Source: Streptococcus sp.
GTDB lineage: Bacteria; Bacillota; Bacilli; Lactobacillales; Streptococcaceae
Direction of reading: 5' to 3'
Assembly (NCBI GenBank): GCA_030527925.1
Contig: JAUMZW010000004.1
Span: 1 to 64,000 of the forward strand
DNA: 64,000 bases
The notes below the pieces were generated by a model. The model saw nothing but the letters and a program-made list of their open reading frames with translations, did no database searches and was not told the origin of the DNA. Every line of letters begins with the position of its first letter. Position 1 is the first letter of the stretch. The translations under genes were made by a program, and so were the position numbers. Below, piece after piece: positions 18,358 to 28,560 of the stretch.

Positions 18358-20079
18358 TTAATTTACCTCCCTAACTTGCTGTGATTGATAAATTTCTCGA
18401 TAAATCCTATTATCCTTAAGTAACTCATTATGATTTCCGTAACCAACTTGTTTTCCCTTATCTAAAACCAAGATAGTATCAGCTTTTTCAAGTGCTCGTA
18501 TACGCTGTGATATTAAAATAAGAGAGGTCCCATAACAATTTTCTAATAAAGCTTTAAGCAGTCGTGTTTCTGTCACATAATCTAGGGCAGATGTTGAGTC
18601 ATCAAGAATCAGTAATTTAGGTTTCTTCAACAATGTTCTAGCTATGGTCAATCGTTGTCTTTGACCACCAGATAAATTTCGTCCAAATGCTTCAAGTTCT
18701 TCATCTAATTGGTTGTCAAATTTTAAGACAAACTCCTTAGCTTGAGCAATCTCAAGAGCTTTCCATATCGCATCCTCAGATATTTCGTTACTCCCTAAAG
18801 TGAGATTATACCGAATACTACCTTTAAATAGTTCTGCCTTTTGTGGAACTAGTCCAACCCATTCACGCCATTCGGAAATGGAAGTAGGACTAGTTCCATT
18901 ATAGTACAAGCTTAACATTTTAGTTGAAACAGGATAAAGTCTAACTAATATCTGAGCTAGTGTACTTTTCCCACTTCCTGTACCACCGATAACGCCCATA
19001 AATTTCCCCTTATCTAATTGAAATTCAAGGTCCCTAATACTTGGTAATTTAGCTGATGGGTAAGTAAAACTGAGTTGGCATACTGATAATCCACTAGTCA
19101 AATCATTATTATATACAATCTTCTGATCACTCTTTTCAGAAGGAAGATTAGCAATTTTTTCAATACGTGACAAACTTATAAATGATTGATTTAAAGATGA
19201 AACAAGGATTGTTAACTTCAATAATTCTGTCAAAATTTGTAATAAATAATTAACTAAAGCAACTAGTATTCCCTGACTTATAGCATCAATAGAAACAAAA
19301 TGATTCCCTTGCCAAATCACTAAAACTAAGATGGTATTCACAACTAGATAAGTTAGTGGAGAAATCAAATTAGCAATATAAGTTGAGTGGAGTTGTAATT
19401 TAAAATAGGTTTGATTTTGTTGGTCAAATTTATTCTCTGATCTTACCAGTTGATTAAAAGCACGTATAACACGAGAACCTTCTAGTTGTAACTGAACAGT
19501 TGTCACTATATTATCCAATGCTAATCTTACTCTTTGAAGAATTGGGTCTAATACATGAGAAACAAGATAGATAATTCCAAATAATACAAATACCATTAAA
19601 ACAAACCACAAAGAAAGTGACTTATTCAGGTGAAACGCCATCAGAATAGAACCAAACACAATAATTGGCGCTCTCAAAAAGAGACGTAAGAATTGGTTAA
19701 TTCCTGTTTGAATCTGAAATGTATCACTCGTCAATCGTGTGACAAGACTACCACTTCCAATTTTATCTCGCTCTTTTTTAGGTAAAGACATTATCTTTTT
19801 AAATAAATCATCAGTTAGCTCTCTAGTAATACCTACAGCTGCCTTTGATGAAAAATATTGAGCAGTTATAGCAATACCAAAACCAACAATAGAAAGTAAA
19901 AAAAGTAATAAAATCATGAAACTTAATTGACGAGAGTTCTTATTTGGAATGACATCATCAATAATAAATGCTAGAATAACTGGAGTTAAAAGCTCAAAAA
20001 ATGCTTCTAAAAGTTTGAAAAAAGGGCCTAAAATTGATTCTTTTAGATACCCTTTAAAATACTGTTTTAATCTCTTCAT
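18358..20079 (-). CDS. ABC exporter half-transporter, degenerate ATPase subunit
   Basis: A 573-aa partner of the downstream exporter subunit: six membrane helices, then Walker A GGTGSGKST, signature LSGGQ and Walker B LLILDDSTSALD. The catalytic Glu after Walker B is replaced by Asp, and the usual H-loop position reads LISQRIR with Gln in place of His. One degenerate and one consensus site is the hallmark of heterodimeric exporters. AGGAG precedes the ATG. It sits 10 nt after the Pmp23-like gene at the end of the tdk-prfA operon, so it may be co-transcribed with housekeeping genes. Confidence 0.88.
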   Translation of the reverse strand: MKRLKQYFKGYLKESILGPFFKLLEAFFELLTPVILAFIIDDVIPNKNSRQLSFMILLLFLLSIVGFGIAITAQYFSSKAAVGITRELTDDLFKKIMSLPKKERDKIGSGSLVTRLTSDTFQIQTGINQFLRLFLRAPIIVFGSILMAFHLNKSLSLWFVLMVFVLFGIIYLVSHVLDPILQRVRLALDNIVTTVQLQLEGSRVIRAFNQLVRSENKFDQQNQTYFKLQLHSTYIANLISPLTYLVVNTILVLVIWQGNHFVSIDAISQGILVALVNYLLQILTELLKLTILVSSLNQSFISLSRIEKIANLPSEKSDQKIVYNNDLTSGLSVCQLSFTYPSAKLPSIRDLEFQLDKGKFMGVIGGTGSGKSTLAQILVRLYPVSTKMLSLYYNGTSPTSISEWREWVGLVPQKAELFKGSIRYNLTLGSNEISEDAIWKALEIAQAKEFVLKFDNQLDEELEAFGRNLSGGQRQRLTIARTLLKKPKLLILDDSTSALDYVTETRLLKALLENCYGTSLILISQRIRALEKADTILVLDKGKQVGYGNHNELLKDNRIYREIYQSQQVREVN

Positions 20080-20089
20080 ATTTAAACTC

Positions 20090-20692
20090 CTAAAACAAAC
20101 TCATCACTTTAATCAAGTAAAGATTGAACTCTACTTCTCTTGAGTAATAAATATTACCTCCATTTTTATATAATCTTCCACCCGATACCAAGGCTAAGGG
20201 ATGATAATAAAAATAGGTCTCACCTGTGGTATTACCTAAACTTGGTGCTACAACAGTTTTCGAATAGGTACTAGCTAATTTTGTCGAATTTTTACCACCA
20301 TGTTTAGCAATATAATTGATATATGCTGTTCCAAAATTATAAGCTTGCACTGCAGTCCATGTATCAACATTAAGTTCCTCTGCCAGTTCTAAATTTTTTG
20401 AAAGAACCTCAATACCTTGCTTAATGCTACTTCTTTTATCTTGAATAGAATTTGTTTCACCAGTAGAGCTCTCACTTGATTGCATAATATCTTGAGAAGC
20501 CCCTTTTGTTTCAGTATAAATCATTGCTAGTATTAGTTGCTCATTTGCTGTTGTATCTTGCTCTGCTAGACTTTCTTCAACTAAATTTTTATAAGTTAAA
20601 ACATTCCTAACATTTTGATGAACATTATAAAGTTTATAGCAAACAAAAACAAGAAATGAGATAAATACTAAGCGTCTTATCACTTTGATCAT
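20090..20692 (-). CDS. Lysozyme-like cell-wall hydrolase (Pmp23/PvaA family)
   Basis: A 200-aa exported protein with an N-terminal signal or anchor (about residues 5-22) and a small lysozyme-like transglycosylase domain. IYTETKG carries the likely catalytic Glu; DIMQSSES and the later WTAVQAYNFG are typical of this streptococcal family. Pneumococcal Pmp23 is in the same neighbourhood (downstream of prfA, sua5 and the nucleoid-associated protein) and is involved in division-site peptidoglycan. The assignment rests on the motifs and this shared order. The start abuts the end of the preceding gene. Confidence 0.75.
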   Translation of the reverse strand: MIKVIRRLVFISFLVFVCYKLYNVHQNVRNVLTYKNLVEESLAEQDTTANEQLILAMIYTETKGASQDIMQSSESSTGETNSIQDKRSSIKQGIEVLSKNLELAEELNVDTWTAVQAYNFGTAYINYIAKHGGKNSTKLASTYSKTVVAPSLGNTTGETYFYYHPLALVSGGRLYKNGGNIYYSREVEFNLYLIKVMSLF

Positions 20693-21667
20693 CTATTTAT
20701 TTTTTATATCCTGTATATTTTTTATAAGAATAGAATATGTCCCATCAGAATTTTGAATAAACTCAACCGACTCTGCATCTTGATATATTGCATTCGGGAC
20801 AACCATTTCAATACCATTTGATAAAGATAATTTTTGAGTTTCTAAACGTTTAATAGACTTACTTGTATCAATATCACTCAACTTAACCTCTTTATCAAGA
20901 CTAGGTTTGACCTCTTCAACAAAACTGAGTTTTGCTGTCAAATGATCTTCAAACAGTTGTTCAGCTAATTCCTCTGGCGAGAGATTATCCTCTTCAAGTT
21001 GTTGATGTAGATTCAGCTTAACTTTAGCTTGAAAATCAAAATCATTTTTTTGGAAATTCTCAGCAATTTTAAAAGCTGTCGTTTCTAATGTTTTTATTGT
21101 TGAAGAAAGAGAGGGACCAGGCTTATCTTGTAGCAAATTTTCAGAAAAATATAATCTCAACTTACCATCTTGCTTAATCCTTTTTTCAAAAAGGTAATAC
21201 TCTCTGGTGTTTTTATTAATAACAATGGCATCATCTGGCACTTGACTTGCTGAAGGAAAATTATTTTCTGTTTTCGCCATAATGTTTATGTCAGCTTCAC
21301 TCATATGAACGAAGCTTGGCTTAAGTGCGATACGTAAAAATGCAACATAGGGAGAGCCATCTTTTTCAAACTCAATAAAAATTAGTTCATTTGCTTTTTG
21401 ATTATCAGAAACGATAAACTCTTCACGCCACAAATCAACAATATTTTTAGACGTTATTTTCAAATCATCTGTTAATAATTCCCAAAATACATTATCTAAT
21501 GCTAAAATCCCTCTTTTCGCTTCAGAACTAAAGACCTTCTCTAATTTTTTTCGAAAATAGATGTCAATTTCAGGTGTAATCGTTAAATAATTTTCTGAAA
21601 ATTGAATTTCAGTATCTTGAGGTGTAAATTGATGAATTAAAATCTTTTTCAGATAACTATCTAACAT
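20693..21667 (-). CDS. Nucleoid-associated protein (NdpA/YejK-like)
   Basis: A cytoplasmic 324-aa protein with no membrane segment. The N-terminus (MLDSYLKKILIHQFTP) and the AFLRIALKPSF block match the 37-kDa nucleoid-associated protein family; its biochemical role is poorly known. In other streptococci a homologue occupies this place between sua5/glyA and the Pmp23-like gene. A GGAG lies only 2 nt from the ATG. It is part of the tdk-prfA-prmC-sua5 operon. Confidence 0.75.
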   Translation of the reverse strand: MLDSYLKKILIHQFTPQDTEIQFSENYLTITPEIDIYFRKKLEKVFSSEAKRGILALDNVFWELLTDDLKITSKNIVDLWREEFIVSDNQKANELIFIEFEKDGSPYVAFLRIALKPSFVHMSEADINIMAKTENNFPSASQVPDDAIVINKNTREYYLFEKRIKQDGKLRLYFSENLLQDKPGPSLSSTIKTLETTAFKIAENFQKNDFDFQAKVKLNLHQQLEEDNLSPEELAEQLFEDHLTAKLSFVEEVKPSLDKEVKLSDIDTSKSIKRLETQKLSLSNGIEMVVPNAIYQDAESVEFIQNSDGTYSILIKNIQDIKNK

Positions 21668-21685
21668 AACTCCTATAATTCCTTT

Positions 21686-22279
21686 CTACTCTTTAAAAAT
21701 TAGATTTGGGACAACTTTCAAAATATCCTGTTTTGTAATAGCACCTTGTCTTAAAATACTTGCAAAACCAGAAGATAAATCAATGATTGTTGAGTCAACA
21801 CCACTAATACTTTGATCATCTTCATAACCTTGAATATCTAAAAATTGTTCCTTAACTTTGGCATATTCTTTACCACTAGGTCCCCCGGAAACGTTAGCTG
21901 AGGGACCAATCAATGGACCAAAATCAGCTATAATTCCTTGGGTTATAGGATGTTTTGGAACTCTAAAACCAACAGTATCCAGTCCCGAATTAATCCACTT
22001 TGGCACCTCTGAATTTGCCTTTAAAATAATGGTTAATGGTCCAGGTAAAAAAGTATGGAATAATGATTCTAAGTATTCTGGCTGTTCTTTAGAGTAAGCA
22101 TAAATTTGCTTTAATGTTGCAACATTCAAATTCATGGCTTTTTCTCTTGGACGTTTTTTTAAACGATAGACATTTTCAACTGCTTCTTCGTCTAAAGCAT
22201 TTGCAAACAAACCATAGACTGTTTCTGTGGGTAAGATAAGGGCTTTTTTTTGAGAAAGGATTAACTTCCAATCAATCAT
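21686..22279 (-). CDS. L-threonylcarbamoyladenylate synthase (Sua5/YwlC/TsaC)
   Basis: Makes threonylcarbamoyl-AMP for the t6A37 modification of ANN-decoding tRNAs. The 197-aa protein is the single-domain form with LPTETVYGL at the start, the KKRPREKAMNLN basic patch, TVGFRVPKHP and GPSANVSGGPS. Its start overlaps prmC by 8 nt, so the two are translationally coupled. It lacks the C-terminal Sua5 domain of longer homologues. The grouping of prfA, prmC and sua5 is conserved and purely translational in theme. Confidence 0.9.
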   Translation of the reverse strand: MIDWKLILSQKKALILPTETVYGLFANALDEEAVENVYRLKKRPREKAMNLNVATLKQIYAYSKEQPEYLESLFHTFLPGPLTIILKANSEVPKWINSGLDTVGFRVPKHPITQGIIADFGPLIGPSANVSGGPSGKEYAKVKEQFLDIQGYEDDQSISGVDSTIIDLSSGFASILRQGAITKQDILKVVPNLIFKE

Positions 22280-23099
22280 TTGTCATCACTACCATTCTAT
22301 CTTTCTTAAACTGATCTTTTATTACCCTAATGCTAGATTTTGGGAAACTTTCAGACAGGAATCTTTTTACTGTTTCTCCCTGTTTATAACCAATTTCAAA
22401 ATACAATTTTCCTTTTGGTTTCAGATAATCCTTGGCATCAATTATAATTTTTCGATAAATTTCATAGCCTGATTCATCTGCAAATAAAGCCAAATGAGGT
22501 TCTGATTTTAAAACATTTGAAGCAACTTCATTAACATCTGTTTTTGCAATATAAGGGGGATTAGAAACAATAATATCATATCTTCTATTAATGTTCTCAT
22601 AAACATTTGATTCTATAAATGAAATGTCCAAATGATTATTTATGGCATTAGATTTTGCTACCTCCAAAGCCAGACTTGAAATATCACAAGCATCTATAGA
22701 CCAATCAACTCTTTGAGACTTCAAAGCTAAAGCAATTGCTCCACTACCCGTTCCTATATCCAAAACCTGAGAGAATTTCTTATGATTTTCACTTAAGATT
22801 AAAGAAACTAATTCCTCAGTTTCAACTCTAGGAATTAAAACACGCTGGTCAACTATAAGTTCTAAATTGAAAAAATCTGATTTTCCTATTAGATATTGAG
22901 GAGGGATATCTTTTTCTAATGACTTAAAGATGTAATCAAACAACTCTTCATCATCAGGAATAATCTCTTGATTTTGAACTAGTAGCCAATCTAATGTCGT
23001 CCAGTTTTTTAACCCTTTGAGGGTGAATAGAAAATTGTCTTCAAATTCTTTATTCCAAAATTGCGACTTATACTGTTGATACAATTTTGCATAATTCAT
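22272..23099 (-). CDS. prmC: Release-factor glutamine methyltransferase
   Basis: Methylates the Gln of the GGQ motif in peptide release factors, using S-adenosylmethionine. The 275-aa protein has VLDIGTGSGAIALAL (SAM motif I) and the catalytic VSNPPYI motif. It follows prfA, its substrate gene, by 5 nt and overlaps sua5. The family is cytoplasmic. Confidence 0.94.
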   Translation of the reverse strand: MNYAKLYQQYKSQFWNKEFEDNFLFTLKGLKNWTTLDWLLVQNQEIIPDDEELFDYIFKSLEKDIPPQYLIGKSDFFNLELIVDQRVLIPRVETEELVSLILSENHKKFSQVLDIGTGSGAIALALKSQRVDWSIDACDISSLALEVAKSNAINNHLDISFIESNVYENINRRYDIIVSNPPYIAKTDVNEVASNVLKSEPHLALFADESGYEIYRKIIIDAKDYLKPKGKLYFEIGYKQGETVKRFLSESFPKSSIRVIKDQFKKDRMVVMTND

Positions 23100-23104
23100 A
23101 TCAA

Positions 23105-24184
23105 TTATTTATTTAATGCTTCTAATTTATTCGTTTGATCGAATAAGATAAGAGCATCGATAATTTCATCTAATTTACCAGATAAAATAGTATCTAGCTT
23201 TTGTAACGTTAATCCGATACGATGATCTGTCACACGATTTTGAGGGAAGTTATACGTCCTAATACGTTCTGAACGATCTCCCGTTCCTACAGTTGACTTA
23301 CGTTCTGCATCTTGTTCATCTTGTGCAATTTGAGCAAAATGGTCTGCGACTCTAGCACGAATAATCTTCATTGCCTTATCTCTATTTTTTTGCTGTGTTC
23401 GCTCTTCTTGCATTTCAACCTTAATACCTGTTGGGATATGGACAATTCGGACAGCTGTTGCAACTTTATTGACATTTTGACCGCCTGCTCCTGATGCATG
23501 ATAAATATCAACACGTAAATCTTTAGGGTCAATATCATATTCCACTTCTTCGACTTCTGGCATTATCAAAACAGTTGCTGTTGAAGTATGAACACGACCT
23601 TGACTTTCAGTTACAGGAACACGTTGCACACGATGTGCTCCTGATTCATATTTTAATTTTGAATAGACTGATTGTCCTGATACCATGACAACAACTTCTT
23701 TAATTCCTCCAACACCATTTACAGAAGATTCCATAACCTCAAATTTCCAGTCTTGACTCTCTGCATATTTTTGGTACATATTGAGTAAATCTCCTGCAAA
23801 TAATGCAGCCTCATCTCCACCAGCTGCTCCTCTAATTTCTAAGATAATATTCTTATCATCGTTAGGGTCTTTTGGTAAGAGAAGAATTTTTAATTTTTCT
23901 TCGTATTCTTCTTTGGCAGCTTTAGAATCTTTTAATTCCTCTTTTGCCATTTCTTCAAGATCTGCATCACCAGCAGCTTCTTTTATCATTTCCTCAGAAT
24001 CAGCAATACTTTGTAAAACTTGTTTATATTCTTTGTAAGCTGTAACTGTCTCACGAATATTTGCTTCTTCTTTTGATAATTCCATGAAACGTTTTGTATC
24101 TGAAACAACTTCTGGATCACTAAGAAGTTCTCCTAATTCTTCATAACGATCTTCAACTGCTTGTAATTGTTCATAAATATTCAT
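23105..24184 (-). CDS. prfA: Peptide chain release factor 1
   Basis: Recognises UAA and UAG stop codons and releases the peptide. The 359-aa protein has the codon-recognition loop with PVTES, the GAGGQNVNK catalytic GGQ loop and the RF1-type [18 protein letters not shown] block. It begins 15 nt after tdk and is coupled to prmC, which modifies its GGQ glutamine. Confidence 0.97.
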   Translation of the reverse strand: MNIYEQLQAVEDRYEELGELLSDPEVVSDTKRFMELSKEEANIRETVTAYKEYKQVLQSIADSEEMIKEAAGDADLEEMAKEELKDSKAAKEEYEEKLKILLLPKDPNDDKNIILEIRGAAGGDEAALFAGDLLNMYQKYAESQDWKFEVMESSVNGVGGIKEVVVMVSGQSVYSKLKYESGAHRVQRVPVTESQGRVHTSTATVLIMPEVEEVEYDIDPKDLRVDIYHASGAGGQNVNKVATAVRIVHIPTGIKVEMQEERTQQKNRDKAMKIIRARVADHFAQIAQDEQDAERKSTVGTGDRSERIRTYNFPQNRVTDHRIGLTLQKLDTILSGKLDEIIDALILFDQTNKLEALNK

Positions 24185-24199
24185 TAATTCTTATATCCT

Positions 24200-24766
24200 T
24201 TAGTTTTGTTTAAAATAATGTTTTCGGCAAACAGAAATATACCGTTCATTTCCACCAATTTGGATTTGATCACCTTCATAAATTGGGTGTCCATTTTCCA
24301 TCCTCAACACCATTGTTGCTTTCTTCTCGCAATAATGACAGATTGTTTTAATCTCTTCTATTTTATCTGATAACAATAGTAAGTACTTTGAACCTTCAAA
24401 TAACTCATTTCTAAAATCATTTTTCAAACCAAATGCCATAACAGGAATATCTAAGTCATCAACAATTCTCGCTAAATCATAGACATTATCTCTGCTTAAA
24501 AATTGTGCTTCATCAATCAATACACAAAATGGACTTGGGTCAATTGCTGATATCATTGTGTATATATCTGTTTCATTACTTATAGCAATGGCTTTTCTTT
24601 TTATACCTATACGACTTGAAACAATGCCCAATCCATCTCTTGTATCAAGAGCACTTGTCATAATGACAACTGGTTTATCTTGTTCTTCATAATTATGGGC
24701 CACTTTGAGAATTTCAATTGTTTTACCTGAGTTCATAGTGCCATACTTATAATACAATTGAGCCAA
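24200..24766 (-). CDS. tdk: Thymidine kinase
   Basis: Phosphorylates thymidine in the salvage pathway. The 188-aa type-II enzyme has the P-loop GTMNSGKT, the [12 protein letters not shown] VLIDEAQFL Walker B region, a zinc-binding CHYCEKK with the later VCRKH, and the lasso-domain [10 protein letters not shown]. The start is a TTG (24764-24766) with AGAGGAG 7 nt before it; no ATG fits. It heads the operon of prfA, prmC and sua5, and an extended -10 (TGGTAAAAT) lies upstream. Confidence 0.95.
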   Translation of the reverse strand: MAQLYYKYGTMNSGKTIEILKVAHNYEEQDKPVVIMTSALDTRDGLGIVSSRIGIKRKAIAISNETDIYTMISAIDPSPFCVLIDEAQFLSRDNVYDLARIVDDLDIPVMAFGLKNDFRNELFEGSKYLLLLSDKIEEIKTICHYCEKKATMVLRMENGHPIYEGDQIQIGGNERYISVCRKHYFKQN

Positions 24767-24850
24767 CGATTGTCTCCTCTGCTTATTTTTGCCTTACTAT
24801 TTTACCATATTTTACATTATTTTGATACTATACTAAACTTTATTTAAACC

Positions 24851-24899
24851 TTAAAAACTAAAAAAGAACGAAACATTCGTTTCGTTCTTTTTTAGTTTT
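24851..24899 (-). terminator. Terminator of the nucleoside operon
   Basis: A perfect 21-bp stem (24854-24874 with 24879-24899) has an ATTC loop and a U-tract on the minus strand. It overlaps the stop codon of the last permease gene. This is the strongest terminator in the window and separates the nucleoside operon from tdk. Confidence 0.95.
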
Positions 24900-25854
24900 A
24901 TTTTGATTTAATATAGTTTATTCCATCAGCTTTTGGAGCAGTTGCTTTACCAAAAAATGCTGCTAAAACGATAACTGTTAACAAGTAAGGAGCAATCTGT
25001 AAATATGATTTTGGAATATGCTTTAAGAATTCTAATTGACCACCAATTACAGCTAAACTCTGGGACAAACCAAAGAATAAACTTGCTAACATAGCGCCAA
25101 TAGGATTCCATTTTCCAAATATCATTGCAGCTAACGCAATAAAACCAGGTCCTAGAATTGTAGTGATTGAGAAATTAACTGAGATAGATTGTGAATAGAT
25201 TGCACCACCTACTCCTCCTAAAAATCCCGAAATCAAAACACCAGAATAACGCATTAAATACACATTAATCCCAAGTGTATCCGCTGCTTGAGGATGCTCT
25301 CCAACTGAACGAAGACGTAATCCAAAACGTGTTTTAAAAAGAATAAACCATGCAAGAAATGCCATCACAATTGATAAGTAGCCAATTAAACTTGTTCCCT
25401 TAAAAAAGATTGTACCTATAAAAGGAATATTACTTAGAATAGGAAAGTCAAATTTACCAAAACTTTCAGCAATATTATCAGTCTGTCCTTTATTATATAA
25501 AACTTTAATCAAGAAGACTGCTAAAGAAGGCGCCATTAAGTTCAGTACTGTACCACTAATAATATGGTCTGCACGAAAATTTACAGTAGCTGATGCATGA
25601 ATAATAGAAAAAATAAGTCCTACAATACCACCAACTATTAATCCAAGCCAGGGAGTTAATTTACCAAAACTCTCAGCAAATTCTAAATTAAAAACAACTG
25701 CTGAAAATGCACCCATAACCATGATGCCCTCAAGCCCGACATTTACAATACCGCCTCTTTCAGAAAAAGTTCCACCAATACTTGTGAAAATAAGAGGTGC
25801 AGCATAGATTAGCATTGTTGAAACTAGTAAAGCTAATGTTGAAGTCAATGTCAT
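24898..25854 (-). CDS. Nucleoside ABC transporter permease (NupC/YufQ type)
   Basis: A 318-aa membrane protein of the BPD_transp_2 permease family with about eight to nine hydrophobic helices; GGIVNVGLEGIMVMGAF is the family signature. It is the second permease of an RbsC-like nucleoside importer, paired with the gene upstream (1-nt gap). The nucleoside specificity comes from the BmpA-type lipoprotein and the pdp-deoC-cdd enzymes in the same operon. Confidence 0.88.
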   Translation of the reverse strand: MTLTSTLALLVSTMLIYAAPLIFTSIGGTFSERGGIVNVGLEGIMVMGAFSAVVFNLEFAESFGKLTPWLGLIVGGIVGLIFSIIHASATVNFRADHIISGTVLNLMAPSLAVFLIKVLYNKGQTDNIAESFGKFDFPILSNIPFIGTIFFKGTSLIGYLSIVMAFLAWFILFKTRFGLRLRSVGEHPQAADTLGINVYLMRYSGVLISGFLGGVGGAIYSQSISVNFSITTILGPGFIALAAMIFGKWNPIGAMLASLFFGLSQSLAVIGGQLEFLKHIPKSYLQIAPYLLTVIVLAAFFGKATAPKADGINYIKSK

Positions 25855-25855
25855 T

Positions 25856-26917
25856 TTAATTCACCTCTCTATTCTTTTTAAAACGTTTCATACCATATTC
25901 AATAATGTAGTGTATTGCAACAAAGAAAATAATGGACGCTGTTACAACCTTAATAACTTCTGGTGGGATACCAGCAATATTCATACCTGGCGCACCAACA
26001 CTTAAAAAGGCAAATAAGAAAGCAGAGAATAAAATTCCAACTGGATTATTAGCAGCTAAAAGAGAGACTGCCATCCCATCAAATCCAATAGAAACAGAAC
26101 TAGATTGAACAAAAACATTTTCAAATGTTCCTAGTCCTTCAACAACGCCACCTAACCCAGCAAATGCACCTGAAATTATCATTGAAGTAATAATAATTCG
26201 TTTAGTCGACATGCCTGCATACTCACTAGCATTTGGGTTTAACCCTACAGCTCGGATTTCATAACCTAATGTTGTTTTCTTTAATAAAAACCAAACAATA
26301 ACAATACTAATTAGAGCTATAAAAATTCCAATATTCATACGAGAGTGATTAGTTAATTCAGTCAACCAGGGTGTTTGGTAACTAGCATTAGAAGATACAT
26401 ATATTGTCGAATCAGCAGTTCTCATTATTTTTTTTGAAAACTCATTTTGGATTGTTGCATTACCCAGATACAAAACAATATAATTCATCATGATTGTCAC
26501 GATAACTTCACTTGTTCCTAAATAAGCTCTTAACAATCCTGGAATAGCTCCAACAATTCCACCTGCTAAGATTCCAATCAAGATTGTCATCACAATCATT
26601 AATGGTCTTGACATAGTCGGATGTGATAAGGCAAACCACACACTACAAATCCAACCAGCTAATGCTTGACCGGGAAGTCCAACATTAAAGAAGCCAGCAC
26701 GACTAGCAACAGAGAAACCTAAAGCGACTAAAATTAAGGGACCCATTGCTCTAAAAATTTCGCCAATATTTTTGAGATTACCAAATGCAGAATTAAAAAG
26801 TCCTTCATAACCCCATATTGGATCATATCCAAAAATCAACATAATAATAGCACCTAGTACAATACCTAGAAATACTGATATTAGAGGAACTGATATTTGT
26901 TGTAATTTCTTAGACAT
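25856..26917 (-). CDS. Nucleoside ABC transporter permease (NupB/YufP type)
   Basis: A 353-aa polytopic protein of the same permease family, with ASRAGFFNVGLPGQALAG as the conserved EAA-like region. It overlaps the ATPase gene by 8 nt and is followed directly by the second permease, so all three are made from one mRNA. About nine to ten helices are predicted by eye. Confidence 0.88.
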   Translation of the reverse strand: MSKKLQQISVPLISVFLGIVLGAIIMLIFGYDPIWGYEGLFNSAFGNLKNIGEIFRAMGPLILVALGFSVASRAGFFNVGLPGQALAGWICSVWFALSHPTMSRPLMIVMTILIGILAGGIVGAIPGLLRAYLGTSEVIVTIMMNYIVLYLGNATIQNEFSKKIMRTADSTIYVSSNASYQTPWLTELTNHSRMNIGIFIALISIVIVWFLLKKTTLGYEIRAVGLNPNASEYAGMSTKRIIITSMIISGAFAGLGGVVEGLGTFENVFVQSSSVSIGFDGMAVSLLAANNPVGILFSAFLFAFLSVGAPGMNIAGIPPEVIKVVTASIIFFVAIHYIIEYGMKRFKKNREVN

Positions 26918-28442
26918 ACGACTCCTCCTTACCTAACTCACCGCCAGCCATTAAAATACCTAATTCTTGTTTATTTGTTGTCTCGGGAGAAACAATACCT
27001 TGGATTTTACCATCATGAATAACAGCAATACGATCCGATAAGTTCAAAATTTCATCTAACTCAAAACTCACTACTAATACTGCTTTACCCTTGTCTCTTT
27101 CTTCAATTAGACGTTTATGAATATACTCAATCGCTCCGACATCAAGTCCTCTAGTCGGTTGACTAACAATGATAAGTTTAGGATCTCTATTAATTTCACG
27201 TGCAATAATTGCTTTTTGCTGATTTCCTCCTGAAAATCCTTTAGCAGGAACAAATTCACCGGCACCACGAACATCAAACTCTTTCATCAGTTTTTGAGCA
27301 TACTCCTTCATGGCTGTAAAATTTAAGATATAATTTTTACTCATAGGTTCTTTATAGTAAGTTTGTAACGCCATATTATCAGCCATAGACATCTCTAAAA
27401 CAAGACCATCTCTGTGTCTGTCCTCTGGAACATGACCAACACATAACTCTGTAATTTTACGAGGAGATAATTTTGTAATTTCCTGATTGTTAATCATAAT
27501 TGAACCAGATTTTACTTTTCTAAGACCTGTAATTGCTTGTACTAACTCACTTTGACCATTTCCATCAATACCCGCTATACCTACAATTTCACCGGCACGA
27601 ACTTCTAGTGAGAGATTCTTAACAGCTGGAACCCCTCTATTCTCGTTAACAACAATATTTTCAATCTTTAAAACAACATCTTTAGGTTTAGACTCTTTCT
27701 TTTGTGTTTTAAACGAAACAGAGTGTCCTACCATCATCTCAGCTAACTGCTCTGAACTCGTTCCTTTAACCTGAACAGTCTCAATGCTTTTTCCTCTTCT
27801 AATTACGGTAACACGATCAGCAACAGCTCTAATTTCATCTAGTTTATGAGTAATTAATATAATTGATTTTCCTTCATCTACAAGATTCCTCATTATAACC
27901 ATTAACTCCTTAATTTCTGATGGCGTTAATACAGCAGTTGGTTCATCAAAAATTAAGATATCCGCACCACGGTATAAGGTTTTCAAAATCTCAATTCTTT
28001 GTTGTGCTCCCACAGAAATATCTGAAACTTTACTATTTGGGTCTACTGATAGACCGTATTTTTCAGATAACGTTTTGATATTATCTGCAGCAGTCTTTAA
28101 ATCTAAAACACCTGATTTTGTTACTTCATTCCCTAAGATAATATTTTCCGCAACTGTAAAGGCATCAATTAGCATGAAATGTTGATGAACCATACCTATC
28201 CCTAGGTGAGTTGATTTTGAAGGAGAATCTATTTTGACCTCCTTTCCATTAATAAAAATCGTCCCACTAGTTGGTTCCAACAAGCCTGCTAACATATTCA
28301 TTAATGTTGATTTCCCTGCACCATTTTCACCTAATAATGCATGAATTTCTCCCTTTTCAACTGTCAAATTAATATGGTCGTTTGCCACAAAATCACCGAA
28401 TTTTTTTGTGATTTCTTTCATTTCAATGACATTTTGAGTCAT
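26910..28442 (-). CDS. Nucleoside ABC transporter ATPase (NupA/YufO type)
   Basis: A duplicated ABC ATPase of 510 aa that energises nucleoside uptake. The first half has GENGAGKST, a signature region reading ISVGAQQ and ILIFDEPTAVLTP; the second half has a divergent GIDGNGQSE in place of Walker A, FSGGNQQK and the SQPTRGLDVG segment. This asymmetry is typical of sugar and nucleoside ATPases such as RbsA and YufO. A spacer of 126 nt with several hairpins separates it from bmpA. AAAGGGAG precedes the ATG. Confidence 0.9.
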   Translation of the reverse strand: MTQNVIEMKEITKKFGDFVANDHINLTVEKGEIHALLGENGAGKSTLMNMLAGLLEPTSGTIFINGKEVKIDSPSKSTHLGIGMVHQHFMLIDAFTVAENIILGNEVTKSGVLDLKTAADNIKTLSEKYGLSVDPNSKVSDISVGAQQRIEILKTLYRGADILIFDEPTAVLTPSEIKELMVIMRNLVDEGKSIILITHKLDEIRAVADRVTVIRRGKSIETVQVKGTSSEQLAEMMVGHSVSFKTQKKESKPKDVVLKIENIVVNENRGVPAVKNLSLEVRAGEIVGIAGIDGNGQSELVQAITGLRKVKSGSIMINNQEITKLSPRKITELCVGHVPEDRHRDGLVLEMSMADNMALQTYYKEPMSKNYILNFTAMKEYAQKLMKEFDVRGAGEFVPAKGFSGGNQQKAIIAREINRDPKLIIVSQPTRGLDVGAIEYIHKRLIEERDKGKAVLVVSFELDEILNLSDRIAVIHDGKIQGIVSPETTNKQELGILMAGGELGKEESYV

Positions 28443-28506
28443 GATTTCTCCCTTTCAGAATTAACTTTTTAGTTCAGTAAAACTTACCAGTAAACTGATA
28501 AATTTT

Positions 28507-28560
28507 ACTGAGATAAAAGTATCTCAGTTTTCAAAAAGCGACCGACTAAGGTCGCTTTTA
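28507..28560 (-). terminator. Intra-operon terminator and second hairpin between bmpA and nupA
   Basis: On the minus strand, directly after bmpA, AAAAGCGACC/GGTCGCTTTT (28534-28559) forms a terminator-like hairpin with a U-run. ACTGAGATA/TATCTCAGT (28507-28528) forms a second 9-bp hairpin with an AAAG-type loop. Partial termination here would make more binding protein than transporter. Confidence 0.75.
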
